Source: an archaeon
Lineage (GTDB): Archaea; Nanobdellota; Nanobdellia; Woesearchaeales; ARS49
NCBI GenBank assembly: GCA_020051845.1
Contig: JAGVQG010000062.1
Coordinates: 1-41,923, forward strand
Reading direction: 5' to 3'
Length of the DNA stretch: 41,923 nt
A model generated the notes under the pieces. The model ran no database searches, was not told the origin of the DNA, and saw only the letters and a list, made by a program, of their open reading frames with translations. The position numbers were made by a program, and so were the translations under genes. Positions 23,906 through 32,264 of this stretch are shown in pieces. Numbering within the stretch: position 1 is the first letter of the stretch; each line of letters begins with the position of its first letter.

Positions 23906-24516
23906 GACGTATCATTGTGCTGCTGGCACTGATCCTGCTCTCGACCATCGTCGTCGCCCAGGACACCGCGTTGCTGGTCGACATCACTTTCCTTCCTGAT
24001 GGTTCGGCGAGGTTTGATGACGTGCAGGCGACTTTCGCAGGTATCGACCACGAATCAGGGAAGCCTTTGGCTGACGGAATCAAGATGGAGGTCGACGGCA
24101 CGACCTACTACCAGACCTATGTGCCTGTGACCTTTGTGCTGATGGACGCGCGCGAAAGGATGCCTGAGATGGGCGTGACGCGCAGACTGCCATATTTCGG
24201 CAATCGCGGCGGGATCATCATCACACATGACGACAAGACCGTGGCTTCCTTCGACCTTGCGCAGTTGTGCAATAATGACGGACGCTGCGACCGTTTCGAG
24301 AACGGCATCAGTTGTCCTGCCGACTGCGAGATACGGGTCGCTGACAAGGTATGCTTACCCATACAGGATGGCGGTTGCGATCCTGACTGCGGCCAAGGCC
24401 TTGACCCTGATTGCGGCAAACGCGCAGAACCTGCTCCGCTCTCACTCTACTTGTTCGGCGTGATGATGGTGTTGGTCGCGCTTTACTGGCTCTACTACCT
24501 CTTCTGGAGACGGTGA
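23902..24516 (+). CDS. Cys-rich type I membrane protein
   Basis: A 204-residue protein with a signal peptide (MRRIIVLLALILLSTIVVAQ), an extracellular beta-rich domain, a Cys-rich module (CNNDGRCDRFENGISCPADC, then CDPDCGQGLDPDCG) and a C-terminal transmembrane helix followed by RR. The Cys module resembles the short disulfide or calcium-loop modules common on archaeal surface proteins. It overlaps the metalloprotease stop by ATGA, so the two are made together; the protease may act on it or with it. No enzyme motif is seen. Confidence 0.75.
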   Translation: MRRIIVLLALILLSTIVVAQDTALLVDITFLPDGSARFDDVQATFAGIDHESGKPLADGIKMEVDGTTYYQTYVPVTFVLMDARERMPEMGVTRRLPYFGNRGGIIITHDDKTVASFDLAQLCNNDGRCDRFENGISCPADCEIRVADKVCLPIQDGGCDPDCGQGLDPDCGKRAEPAPLSLYLFGVMMVLVALYWLYYLFWRR

Positions 24517-24588
24517 ATTTTCCGGTCACTGGACAGCTCCGCGTGAAGCTTATAAGCTGAAACATCCACACATAAACCTGAACTTGAA

Positions 24589-25464
24589 ATGGACAAAGAC
24601 AACGCACTTGTGGTTTTTGAGGATAAGAAGATCAGGAGAATCTGGCATAATAACGAATGGTTTTTTTCAATAATTGATATTATTGCTGTTTTAACTGATA
24701 GTTCAATTCCGCGAAGATATTGGTCTGACCTTAAGATAAAGCTTAATGAAGAAGGTTTTGAGTTGTACGAAAAAATCGTACAACTGAAGTTACCATCTTC
24801 TGACGGCAAATATTACGACACTGATTGCGCCAGTACTAAATCACTCTTCAGGATAATACAGTCAATTCCATCAAGAAAGGCAGAGCCATTCAAAGTATGG
24901 CTTGCCCAAGTTGGTTATGCGCGAGTCCAAGAGATCGAGAATCCTGAACTGGCTCAAGAACGTATGAAAGAGCTTTATGAGCAGAAAGGATACTCTAAAC
25001 CATGGATAGACAAGAGACTTAGAGGGATTGCGGTAAGGCAGGATTTGACGGATGAATGGAAAAAGAGAGGCATTGATAAAAATACGGAGTTTTCAATTCT
25101 TACTGCCGATATCTCAAAAGCGACATTCGGGATGACTCCGACAGAATACAAGAAGTTCAAAGGAATCGATAAAGAGAACCTTCGCGACCATATGAACGAT
25201 CTCGAAATCATATTCACTATGCTTGGTGAAGCATCTACTACCGAAATAGAAAGGGTCAAAGAACCTAAATCGTTCCCTGAACACAGACAAGTATCTAAAG
25301 AAGGAGGAACAGTAGCGAAACATGCAAGAACAGAACTTGAACACAAGACCAGAAGAACTATCATGAGCAAGGAGAACTACTTGGACGAACCCGAGAATGA
25401 GAAGCGAAAAAGACTAAAGAAACCCAATCCTGAAACGGACGAAATTCCGTCAACAAAGAGTTGA
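24589..25464 (+). CDS. BRO-N family protein (antirepressor-like)
   Basis: A 291-residue protein of the BRO/prophage-antirepressor type. The BRO-N DNA-binding region covers about residues 5-110 (KKIRRIWHNNEWFFSIIDII, then a YWSDLKIKL segment). The conserved tail segment GGTVAKHARTELEHKTRRTI lies near residues 240-260, and the C-terminus is Lys/Glu-rich. Such genes travel with phages and mobile elements. The base composition is visibly richer in A/T than the flanking genes and the codon use differs, suggesting recent transfer. The palindrome AGCTTATAAGCT (24547-24558) lies 31 bases upstream and may be promoter or operator. Confidence 0.85.
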   Translation: MDKDNALVVFEDKKIRRIWHNNEWFFSIIDIIAVLTDSSIPRRYWSDLKIKLNEEGFELYEKIVQLKLPSSDGKYYDTDCASTKSLFRIIQSIPSRKAEPFKVWLAQVGYARVQEIENPELAQERMKELYEQKGYSKPWIDKRLRGIAVRQDLTDEWKKRGIDKNTEFSILTADISKATFGMTPTEYKKFKGIDKENLRDHMNDLEIIFTMLGEASTTEIERVKEPKSFPEHRQVSKEGGTVAKHARTELEHKTRRTIMSKENYLDEPENEKRKRLKKPNPETDEIPSTKS

Positions 25465-25493
25465 CATTACCACTTCACAATATCTCGACCGGC

Positions 25494-25506
25494 AATATTT
25501 ATAAAC
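25494..25506 (+). promoter_or_regulatory. TATA-like box of metG
   Basis: AATATTTATAAAC lies 22-34 bases before the ATG at 25528, which fits a leaderless or near-leaderless transcript. Confidence 0.6.
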
Positions 25507-25527
25507 AACTCCCCGTGAATAGTCGCT

Positions 25528-27498
25528 ATGTCCAAGTACTACATCACGACGCCGATATACTACGTGAATGACGTGCCGCACATCGGTCACGCCTACACCA
25601 CGATAGCGGCTGATGTTCTTGCACGCTATCACCGTCTCAAGGGCGAGAAGGTCTTCTTCCTCACTGGGACAGATGAGCACGGACAGAAGATAGCCGACGC
25701 CGCTGCTAAGGCAGGCAAGAAGCCGAAGGATTTCGTCGATGGATTGATCCCGTCGTTCAAGGACGCGTGGAAGCTTCTCAACATCAGCTATGATCATTTC
25801 ATCCGCACGACAGACGACCACCATCAAAAGGCGGTGCTTGAGATAATCAAACTCTGCGAGAAGAACGGCGACATCTATCTGGGAGAATACGAGGGTCTTT
25901 ACTGCAAGGGCTGCGAGAGGTATTATCTCGAACGCGACCTTGTCGACGGAAAATGCCCTATGCATCTTACCGCGCCGATACATATGAAGGAGGAATCCTA
26001 CTTCTTCAAGCTCGGCAAATACCAGGACAAGCTTCTGGAATTCTACAAGGCGAATCCTGGATTCCTTTCGCCGTCATATCGTGCAGAGGAGATAATCAAC
26101 CGTGTGAAGGAGGATCTCAAGGATCTGAGCGTCTCCCGCACCAACCTCTCATGGGGCATTCCATTCCCTGTCGGGACAGGCCATGTCACCTACGTCTGGT
26201 TCGACGCTTTGACGAATTACATCAGCGGCATCGGCTGGCCGCAGGACATGAAGAAGTTCAACCAATTATGGCCTGCTGACTGCCATCTGATCGCCAAGGA
26301 CATCAGCTGGTTCCACGAGGTCATCTGGCCCGCCATGCTGATGAGCGCAGGGATAGAACTGCCGAAAAAGGTCTTCGTACATGGCTTCCTGACTGTCGAA
26401 GGCCAGAAGATGAGCAAGTCCCTTGGTAATTTCATAACGCCGCAGGAGCTTGTCGGCCGCTTCGGTGTCGACCCCACACGTTATTTCCTGCTCAGCTACA
26501 TCCCGTTCGGCCAGGACGGGGATTTCAGCGAGGCACAGTTAGTCACAAGAGTCAATGGCGAAATAGCCGACGCCTATGGCAATCTGCTCAGCAGGGTGGC
26601 AACACTCGTCGAGAAGAATTTCCAGGGCCAGTGGCCCGCGTCAGGCAAGTTCACCGAACTCGAGAATGACATCGAGAAAGCGGCTAACGAGCTTGAATCA
26701 CAGGTCGACAAATCATTGGCAGGACTGGAGTTCAACAAGGCGCTGGAGCAGATCCTCGGATTCCTTCGCGCTGTCAACAAGTACATGACAGAGACGCAGC
26801 CGTGGAAGATAACCGACAAGGACCGCCTTGGCACGGTGCTGTACACAGTGCTTGAAGGGTTGCGTGTCGGCACGAACTATCTCGCTCCTTTCATTCCAGC
26901 CACAACAGAGAACGCTGCGAAGCAACTCGGCCAGAAGATCTCGCTTGAGCACGCCAAGTTCGACCGCGACACGAAAGGCGTTGTGAAAAAAGGCGAAGTC
27001 CTGCAGAAGAAGCTCGAGGCCAAGAAGCAGGACAGCCCTTTCGCGAAGCTCAACCTGCGCGTTGCGCATGTAGTCACAGCCGCTCCGCATCCTGACGCCG
27101 ACAAGCTTCTCGTACTTAAGATCAACCTCGGCAATGAGGAGCGCACGCTTTGCGCAGGCCTCAAGGCGTTCTACAAACCAGAGGAACTCGTCGGGAAGCA
27201 TATCGTGGTTGTATCGAACCTAAAGCCCGCGAAACTGCGCGGCATCGTCAGCCAGGGGATGCTGCTTGCCGCTGACAAGAACGGCGTGGTCAAGGTGCTT
27301 GAGGCGCCTGGCGCAGAGCCCGGCGCTCCTGTCACGTTGCCCGGAGTCAAGCCCAATACCCAAGAGATCACCATCGATGATGTCATGGCCATCAAGCTCA
27401 CCACGAGGATGAAGAAAACGGTGTTCGACGGCCAGCAGCTTGTGACTCCGACAGGCGACGTCGTCGTCGACATCGAGGACGGCGCGACGATCAGATGA
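25528..27498 (+). CDS. metG: methionine--tRNA ligase with C-terminal Trbp111-like domain
   Basis: A 656-residue class I synthetase that charges tRNA-Met. HIGH is at residues 18-21 (PHIGHAYTT) and KMSKS at 294-298. The connective peptide has one zinc knuckle, C126-x2-C129 and C143-x2-H146. After the anticodon-binding helices, a linker leads to an OB-fold tRNA-binding domain (about residues 545-650: FAKLNLRVAHVV, PHPDADKLLVLKI, SNLKPAKLRGIVSQGM). This compact core with a fused Trbp111/EMAPII tail is the bacterial-type arrangement and suggests ancient or recent transfer. The next gene overlaps by ATGA. Confidence 0.97.
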   Translation: MSKYYITTPIYYVNDVPHIGHAYTTIAADVLARYHRLKGEKVFFLTGTDEHGQKIADAAAKAGKKPKDFVDGLIPSFKDAWKLLNISYDHFIRTTDDHHQKAVLEIIKLCEKNGDIYLGEYEGLYCKGCERYYLERDLVDGKCPMHLTAPIHMKEESYFFKLGKYQDKLLEFYKANPGFLSPSYRAEEIINRVKEDLKDLSVSRTNLSWGIPFPVGTGHVTYVWFDALTNYISGIGWPQDMKKFNQLWPADCHLIAKDISWFHEVIWPAMLMSAGIELPKKVFVHGFLTVEGQKMSKSLGNFITPQELVGRFGVDPTRYFLLSYIPFGQDGDFSEAQLVTRVNGEIADAYGNLLSRVATLVEKNFQGQWPASGKFTELENDIEKAANELESQVDKSLAGLEFNKALEQILGFLRAVNKYMTETQPWKITDKDRLGTVLYTVLEGLRVGTNYLAPFIPATTENAAKQLGQKISLEHAKFDRDTKGVVKKGEVLQKKLEAKKQDSPFAKLNLRVAHVVTAAPHPDADKLLVLKINLGNEERTLCAGLKAFYKPEELVGKHIVVVSNLKPAKLRGIVSQGMLLAADKNGVVKVLEAPGAEPGAPVTLPGVKPNTQEITIDDVMAIKLTTRMKKTVFDGQQLVTPTGDVVVDIEDGATIR

Positions 27499-28148
27499 AA
27501 AGCATAGGTCATTCCGCGGTCATAATCATAATACTTCTTCCAATCGTCCTTTCGCTCATATCGACTACCCTGATCGTGCACGCAGGACCGCTCATGCATT
27601 CGCTTATCGACAAGGACTCTCGCGACCCTAAGAACGCGCACGACACCCTCACCTACTATTATTCATACATCATCACCGACACGGATGAACTGCCGAAGAT
27701 CCCAGGTATGACTGACGCTGAGCTGCAGCACCTCCGTGATGTACGCCATGTCTGGCGCACAGGCCTTTTGTCGATGGCCACCGGCGCGCTTCTTCTCGCA
27801 GGGTTGATGATCTATTCCTGGCGCAAGAAGACATTGCACGTCGCGCTCGAGTGGGGCAGTCTAGTCACCATAGCTTTGATGATAATCGCGGGCTTCGTGC
27901 CGTTCGATTCGCTTTGGGTCTGGTTCCACTCGCTCGCGTTCCCGCAGGGCAACTGGGTGTTCGAATACAACAGCAGGATAATCCAGCTCTTCCCGCCCGC
28001 TTTCTTCCAGGACGCTGCGTTGCGGATCGGGCTTCTCTGCCTTTTCTTGGCCATAGTGACCTATGGCGTCGCCATGGTGCTGCGCTGGCTGGCGAAACGG
28101 AAGATGAAGACGACTGAAGAAGCGAAGGACGTCACAGAACCTGCTTGA
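27495..28148 (+). CDS. DUF1461 family integral membrane protein
   Basis: A 217-residue membrane protein with about four or five hydrophobic helices. The spacing of a first helix, an outside loop with LTYYYSYI, later helices, and the segment FHSLAFPQGNW then LFPPAFF matches the uncharacterised DUF1461/TIGR01906 membrane family. No catalytic residues can be assigned. It overlaps metG by ATGA and so is co-transcribed; the functional link with the synthetase is not obvious. Its 3' end overlaps the nucleotidase gene by 17 bases in convergent orientation. Confidence 0.8.
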   Translation: MKSIGHSAVIIIILLPIVLSLISTTLIVHAGPLMHSLIDKDSRDPKNAHDTLTYYYSYIITDTDELPKIPGMTDAELQHLRDVRHVWRTGLLSMATGALLLAGLMIYSWRKKTLHVALEWGSLVTIALMIIAGFVPFDSLWVWFHSLAFPQGNWVFEYNSRIIQLFPPAFFQDAALRIGLLCLFLAIVTYGVAMVLRWLAKRKMKTTEEAKDVTEPA

Positions 28149-28719
28149 TATATGCCATCAATTCAGGCCAGTCAGCGACACGTTTTATCGACGAATGGAC
28201 ATTCTCCTTGTTGTAGGGGTAATGGCCGAAGATCACCGTCGGTATGCCTTTCTCTGCGCAGTCCTGGCAGTGCCAGTGGAGGTCGTCGACGAAAAGCGCT
28301 GCCCCTGCGTCCTTGCATAACTGGCTTTTGGAGAATCGCGCTGTGTGGAAGCTGTCATTGTCCGTGAACAAGACATCAGAGAAGGAATCGCCGAAATGAA
28401 GTTGCAGCCATTGCCTTGTCACCTGCCGCATGGCGTTCTGGCGTGATGTGACAGCGATTAGCGTGTGCTGCTTCGCTAGTTCCTTGATGCCCGAAACAGC
28501 GCCAGGAATCGTCTTTATCGCAATCATCCTCTCGTCCGACTCGAACTCGTTGACGCGTTTTCTCTCCTCTGCGTGGTCGCAGTCCCAGATCTTGCTCAAA
28601 GAATAATTCCATACGTCGGCGTACCGCAGCGATGTGCCATACTTGGCATTATGCCACAAAAGCAAGTCCACGATGTAGGCTGCCAGCACTTCATCTATGT
28701 CGATGCAGATGACGGACAT
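28132..28719 (-). CDS. HAD-family 5'(3')-deoxyribonucleotidase-like protein
   Basis: A 195-residue HAD phosphatase of the NT5C type. Motif I is DIDEV with D7 and D9, motif II is AVTSR, and motif IV is LFVDDLHWHC. The family removes phosphate from (deoxy)nucleoside monophosphates. It begins nine bases after the UMP synthase gene with a GAGGAG ribosome binding site, so the two are co-transcribed. That suggests a role in balancing pyrimidine nucleotide pools. The exact nucleotide preference cannot be read from the sequence. Confidence 0.85.
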   Translation of the reverse strand: MSVICIDIDEVLAAYIVDLLLWHNAKYGTSLRYADVWNYSLSKIWDCDHAEERKRVNEFESDERMIAIKTIPGAVSGIKELAKQHTLIAVTSRQNAMRQVTRQWLQLHFGDSFSDVLFTDNDSFHTARFSKSQLCKDAGAALFVDDLHWHCQDCAEKGIPTVIFGHYPYNKENVHSSIKRVADWPELMAYIKQVL

Positions 28720-28728
28720 CTATACTCC

Positions 28729-30147
28729 TCAAAGCTTGCTCGTGTGTTCCAACGCAGCAGCCTTCATGTCCTTGGCAGCGTAGATGCCACGACCGACTAT
28801 GGCATGCCAGTTGTCGCCAGCGACCTGGGTGGCATCGCTTATCTTGCCGCCCTGCGCCACGAATCCTGGCGCGCCGAATACAGGCTTGACGCCTTCTGCC
28901 TCGACGACTTCGCGCACAGTCTTGATTACGTCCGGCTTGTTGCCTGGCACGATGAAATGGTTCACACCTGCGCGTGCCGCAATCTTGTACATCTCGAGCG
29001 CGCCCTCGTCGGTGATGAAGCCGCCTTCGCTCTGCGCATAGGCAGGATGCGTCATGCGGCCGCCGACGAATACGCCGAGATCCTGGCACAACGCCCTGTA
29101 TATCCAGGCGCGTTCTGTCTCAGGTCCTGCCTGCGGGAAGAATATCACGACATCGACTCCTGCCTGCTTGCAGACACGCGCGAATGCCGCGCCAGTATCA
29201 GGTATGTCTGTGCCTGCCTTCTGGTGGTCGTAGATTACCTTCTTTCCTGGAGCTTTGTCCTTGATTGTCCCGACGACCCTAGGCAATCCATATGCAAGAC
29301 CTAGTTCGAAGCCGATCTTGTAAGCTGAGATCTTCGGGTTGTCTGCCGTAGCCTCGACGATCTTCTCCAGATCCTCGAGCGTGGCGACATCGCAAGCAGG
29401 TATTACTCCGCGCTGGACATCGAATATCTGCTGTCCACGCTCGGTCTTCAGAGATTCGTGTGCCGCCTTTGTTCCATAGACGCGGACATAGGTGGCCATG
29501 CGGCGCAGATCATCTTCTGACGCGCCTTTTGTCTCTGAAAGATGTTGATATATCTCTGAAGCGGTCAGTATCGACTTCACAGGCACATTGGTCGCGCGAG
29601 TGAAAGATTCCACTGCGCTGACACCGTCGATTCCGACTTCCTGCCTGTCGACGGCGATCACGCAGTACGGGACGTCGACCTTCGCTATCTTGGCAAGCAG
29701 TTCCAATGCCTCGTTCTTCGTGCCACCCGTGGTGAGCACGTCGTCTATGAGCAGCACCCTGCTGCCATCCTTGACCTGTGCGCCGACAAGTATCTGTTTG
29801 GCAAGGTCCGCGCCTGTGGCGTCACCGTGCGTCTTGACCTCCTTTCGATCGAAGGTGAAGCCCACATTGGTTTCATGATTCTGCGCAAGAGCGATTGATG
29901 TCATGACCGCGAGCGGCACTCCCTTGTAGGAAGGCCCAAAAATAGTGTCGACCTTGCAGTCAAGCGAGGCTATGGTCGCGGCGTATGCTTTTCCGAGAGC
30001 CGCGGCGTCCGCGCCAGTGTTGCAGTCGCCCATGTTGAGGAAATAGGGCGATGGTCTGCCTGACTTGAGTGTGAATTCACCTGTCTTGAAAATCGCACGG
30101 GTCTTCAAGAAATCTATCAATTCTCGCTTGTATGGTTCAATCGCCAT
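28729..30147 (-). CDS. UMP synthase: fused OPRT and OMP decarboxylase
   Basis: A 472-residue bifunctional enzyme for the last two steps of UMP synthesis. Residues 1-205 are orotate phosphoribosyltransferase, with the PRPP loop VLLIDDVLTTGGT (D135-D136) and the dimer-loop residues K102, K105 and H107. Residues 235-472 are orotidine-5'-phosphate decarboxylase, with K277, the catalytic D307/K310/D314 (YDHQKAGTDIPDTG) and the phosphate-binding VGRGIY (R453). The order OPRT-OMPDC is that of eukaryotic UMPS. In OMPDC the usual pattern is DxKxxDIPN; here two additional residues and Asp for Asn are seen. GTGAGGTG before the ATG is a good ribosome binding site. The equivalent separate genes are pyrE and pyrF. 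Confidence 0.94.
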   Translation of the reverse strand: MAIEPYKRELIDFLKTRAIFKTGEFTLKSGRPSPYFLNMGDCNTGADAAALGKAYAATIASLDCKVDTIFGPSYKGVPLAVMTSIALAQNHETNVGFTFDRKEVKTHGDATGADLAKQILVGAQVKDGSRVLLIDDVLTTGGTKNEALELLAKIAKVDVPYCVIAVDRQEVGIDGVSAVESFTRATNVPVKSILTASEIYQHLSETKGASEDDLRRMATYVRVYGTKAAHESLKTERGQQIFDVQRGVIPACDVATLEDLEKIVEATADNPKISAYKIGFELGLAYGLPRVVGTIKDKAPGKKVIYDHQKAGTDIPDTGAAFARVCKQAGVDVVIFFPQAGPETERAWIYRALCQDLGVFVGGRMTHPAYAQSEGGFITDEGALEMYKIAARAGVNHFIVPGNKPDVIKTVREVVEAEGVKPVFGAPGFVAQGGKISDATQVAGDNWHAIVGRGIYAAKDMKAAALEHTSKL

Positions 30148-30183
30148 TTTCGCACCTCACTGATATTCGATATTATGGACGGG

Positions 30184-30210
30184 AATTAAAAAGAAAAAAA
30201 GAATAAAAAC
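30184..30210 (-). terminator. U-tract terminator after the Ig-repeat lipoprotein
   Basis: On the minus strand the sequence reads GTTTTTATTC, a run of seven T, C, then five T. Poly-U stretches without a hairpin are typical archaeal terminators. Its 3' part, TTTTTAATT, may double as the TATA box of the UMP synthase gene just downstream. Confidence 0.5.
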
Positions 30211-30223
30211 AATCGTTTAGCGT

Positions 30224-31477
30224 CTATCCGAACGCTGCCGGATCGAAGACAGGCGCCCTGTTGACGTGGACGACGGTGACCTTGATGGTCTTCTTGGCGC
30301 TGTTGCCCGCCGCGTCTGTCGCTGTCAGGGTGACTTCGTTGGTTCCTGCGTCTCCGGATGCCGTGGCCTTGGTCGCCGAGGTCATCCATCCTGTGAAGAT
30401 GAGTATGACCTTGTCGTTCTCAGGATCAGTGACCTTGGGCACGAGCTTCACCGTCTCGCCTTCGTTGACGCTGAGGTCGACGAAGTCGGAGATGACAGGC
30501 GCAAGGTTGAGCTTGACCACTGTCACGCTGACGTTCTTGCTGTCGGTCGCCTTGCCGTCAGATACCGTGACTGTCGCCGTGTAGCTGCCTGCGTCGCCTT
30601 TCTTGGTCTGCCAGACGCCGCTCGCGTCAAGCGGCTTGCCGTATGTGAAAGTCAACGTATCCGAGTCTGCGTCGGTCGCCTTTGGCACGACCGTCATCTT
30701 GTCACCTTCGGTCGCGGTGACAGCGTCTATCGCGCTCAACACCGGCGCCCTGTTGACATGGACGACCTTCACTGTGACGTTCTTCGTCGTGGTGAGCTTG
30801 CCGTCGGTAGCGGTGACCATGACCACATGGTCTCCTGCGTCGCCTGCTACGGTCGCCTTGATCTGCTGGTTCATCCATCCGGAGTAGGTCGCGGTGACCT
30901 TGTCTCCGTCAGGATCGCTCAGTTCCTGTGCCAGCGCGACGTTCTCGCCTTCGTTGACTGTTATGGTCGATGGGCCGGATACCACTGGCGGCCTGTTTCC
31001 TGGCTTGACGATGACCGTCACCTTCTGCGAGACGCTGTTCTTGCCGTCGCTTGCCGTTATCGTGACGACATATTCGCCCGCGTCCCCTGATTTGGTCTGC
31101 CACTTGCCATCTTTACCTAGAGGCGCAGCGAACGTGTAAGTTATCGGGTCTCCGTCAGGGTCAGTGGCCTTGAGGTTCGGGAATGAGACGATGTCGCCTT
31201 CTGTGACCGTCTTGGTGACAGTGTCCTTTGGTGCGGTCGTCGGTTTGGTCGTGGTTTCTGGCTTAGCGACAGGTTTCGTCATATCAGCCGCCACAGGTTC
31301 GGTGCCCAGGACAGCGGTAGCCGCGTCGATGCCGTCTCCCACTCCTATCTCATCTATCTCAGGCAGTGTGCCGTTTGTGTCGCACGATGCCGTCGTGCTG
31401 CTACGCGGCGGCACAGAGCATGCGGCCAGAGCCACCAATAGAACTACTGACAGAACGAACGCGATTTTTCTGACCAT
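30224..31477 (-). CDS. lipoprotein with four Ig/cadherin-like repeats
   Basis: A 417-residue exported lipoprotein. The signal MVRKIAFVLSVVLLVALAAC ends at C20. A Thr/Pro-rich linker leads to four repeats of about 80 residues, each with VNEG or a relative (TEGD, NEGE), then D-P-[DE]-[GN]-D, GDAG and a closing TVTV/VKVV strand. They resemble cadherin-like or PKD-type Ig domains with a calcium-like DPDGD loop. Repeats 1 and 3 share G-x-WQTK-x-GDAG, while 2 and 4 share GWM and AT-x-x-GDAG, so a two-domain unit was duplicated. It probably serves adhesion or envelope structure. GAGGTG lies six bases before the ATG at 31477, and a GTATATAAATTC box is about 50 bases upstream. Confidence 0.85.
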   Translation of the reverse strand: MVRKIAFVLSVVLLVALAACSVPPRSSTTASCDTNGTLPEIDEIGVGDGIDAATAVLGTEPVAADMTKPVAKPETTTKPTTAPKDTVTKTVTEGDIVSFPNLKATDPDGDPITYTFAAPLGKDGKWQTKSGDAGEYVVTITASDGKNSVSQKVTVIVKPGNRPPVVSGPSTITVNEGENVALAQELSDPDGDKVTATYSGWMNQQIKATVAGDAGDHVVMVTATDGKLTTTKNVTVKVVHVNRAPVLSAIDAVTATEGDKMTVVPKATDADSDTLTFTYGKPLDASGVWQTKKGDAGSYTATVTVSDGKATDSKNVSVTVVKLNLAPVISDFVDLSVNEGETVKLVPKVTDPENDKVILIFTGWMTSATKATASGDAGTNEVTLTATDAAGNSAKKTIKVTVVHVNRAPVFDPAAFG

Positions 31478-31619
31478 TAGACACACCTCAAACCTTTTTG
31501 TTGTCATTCAAAAATGGTGCATTCGTATATAAATTCTTCGGTAGTTAATACCTAGGAGGATGACCGTTTCTCGTCGATAAATATATCACCGTCCTGTGAC
31601 AAACCTACCAAGAAAACAG

Positions 31620-32264
31620 TCAGACCAGCCCGTACTTGACGAGCTTCCTATGTAATGTCTCGTAGCGTAGCCCTATCTTGCGTGAGACAGCTACGGGCGA
31701 TGGTCCGTGCTCGGCAAGGGCTTTCTCAAGGTACTTCCGCTCCCAGACAAGCTCGGCCTGCTCAAGTGTCGGAAGCTCCAGGGGCAGTTCTTTGGCTATG
31801 TTCTTGCCGAGCTTGGGCGCGTGCTCATAGAACGCCTGGTATTTCTCCGGAGCGAGCGATTCCTTGAACTGTATCGTGCTCTCCTGGATTATGGACTGCA
31901 CCTCTCCCTGGACGTAGAATTCCTGACGATGCAACTCCTTGCGGAACCGGTCAGCTCCCACGCCGAACTCCTTCATCAACCTGTGCACGCTGCGGCGATC
32001 GATGCCTGATATGCGCGCGACCTGGGCGATATTGCCGAAGTGCAGCTGCGCAAGGCGGGCAAGATAGTGTTTCTTGAACGCGAGCTTCGCTTTCTTGAAC
32101 GGTATCGATATGTCGACAGGTATCTCGAGCAGTGGGCTGCGCTTGAGCTTGTCCGAGACCTCTGAAGTGAGCTCGTCGATGCGGACGCCGAGATAGGTGC
32201 GCATGGCATCATCGAGCATGGGCTTGACTTTCTTCTCGACGACAGAATCGAGGGATTCCATCAT
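31620..32264 (-). CDS. protein with two Fis-type helix-turn-helix motifs
   Basis: A 214-residue putative DNA-binding protein. One motif lies near residues 65-105 (HYLARLAQLHFGNIAQVARI, then SGIDRRSVHRLMKEFGV) and the second at the C-terminus (KYLEKALAEHGPSPVAVSRK, then IGLRYETLHRKLVKYGLV). Both follow the pattern of the Fis/NtrC C-terminal HTH: Leu-rich helix, GN or GP, VA, GI or GL, a recognition helix, and an ending YG or FG. Archaea lack sigma-54, so the partner is not an ordinary NtrC system. ATGA overlap with the upstream gene makes it the last gene of the giant-protein operon. The exact start (32264 or 32261) is uncertain. Confidence 0.7.
   Translation of the reverse strand: MMESLDSVVEKKVKPMLDDAMRTYLGVRIDELTSEVSDKLKRSPLLEIPVDISIPFKKAKLAFKKHYLARLAQLHFGNIAQVARISGIDRRSVHRLMKEFGVGADRFRKELHRQEFYVQGEVQSIIQESTIQFKESLAPEKYQAFYEHAPKLGKNIAKELPLELPTLEQAELVWERKYLEKALAEHGPSPVAVSRKIGLRYETLHRKLVKYGLV

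Noticed and set aside
30266-31090. Plus-strand frame (274 codons) opposite the Ig-repeat lipoprotein
   Set aside because: It mirrors the repeat structure of the lipoprotein and has no motif or ribosome binding site.
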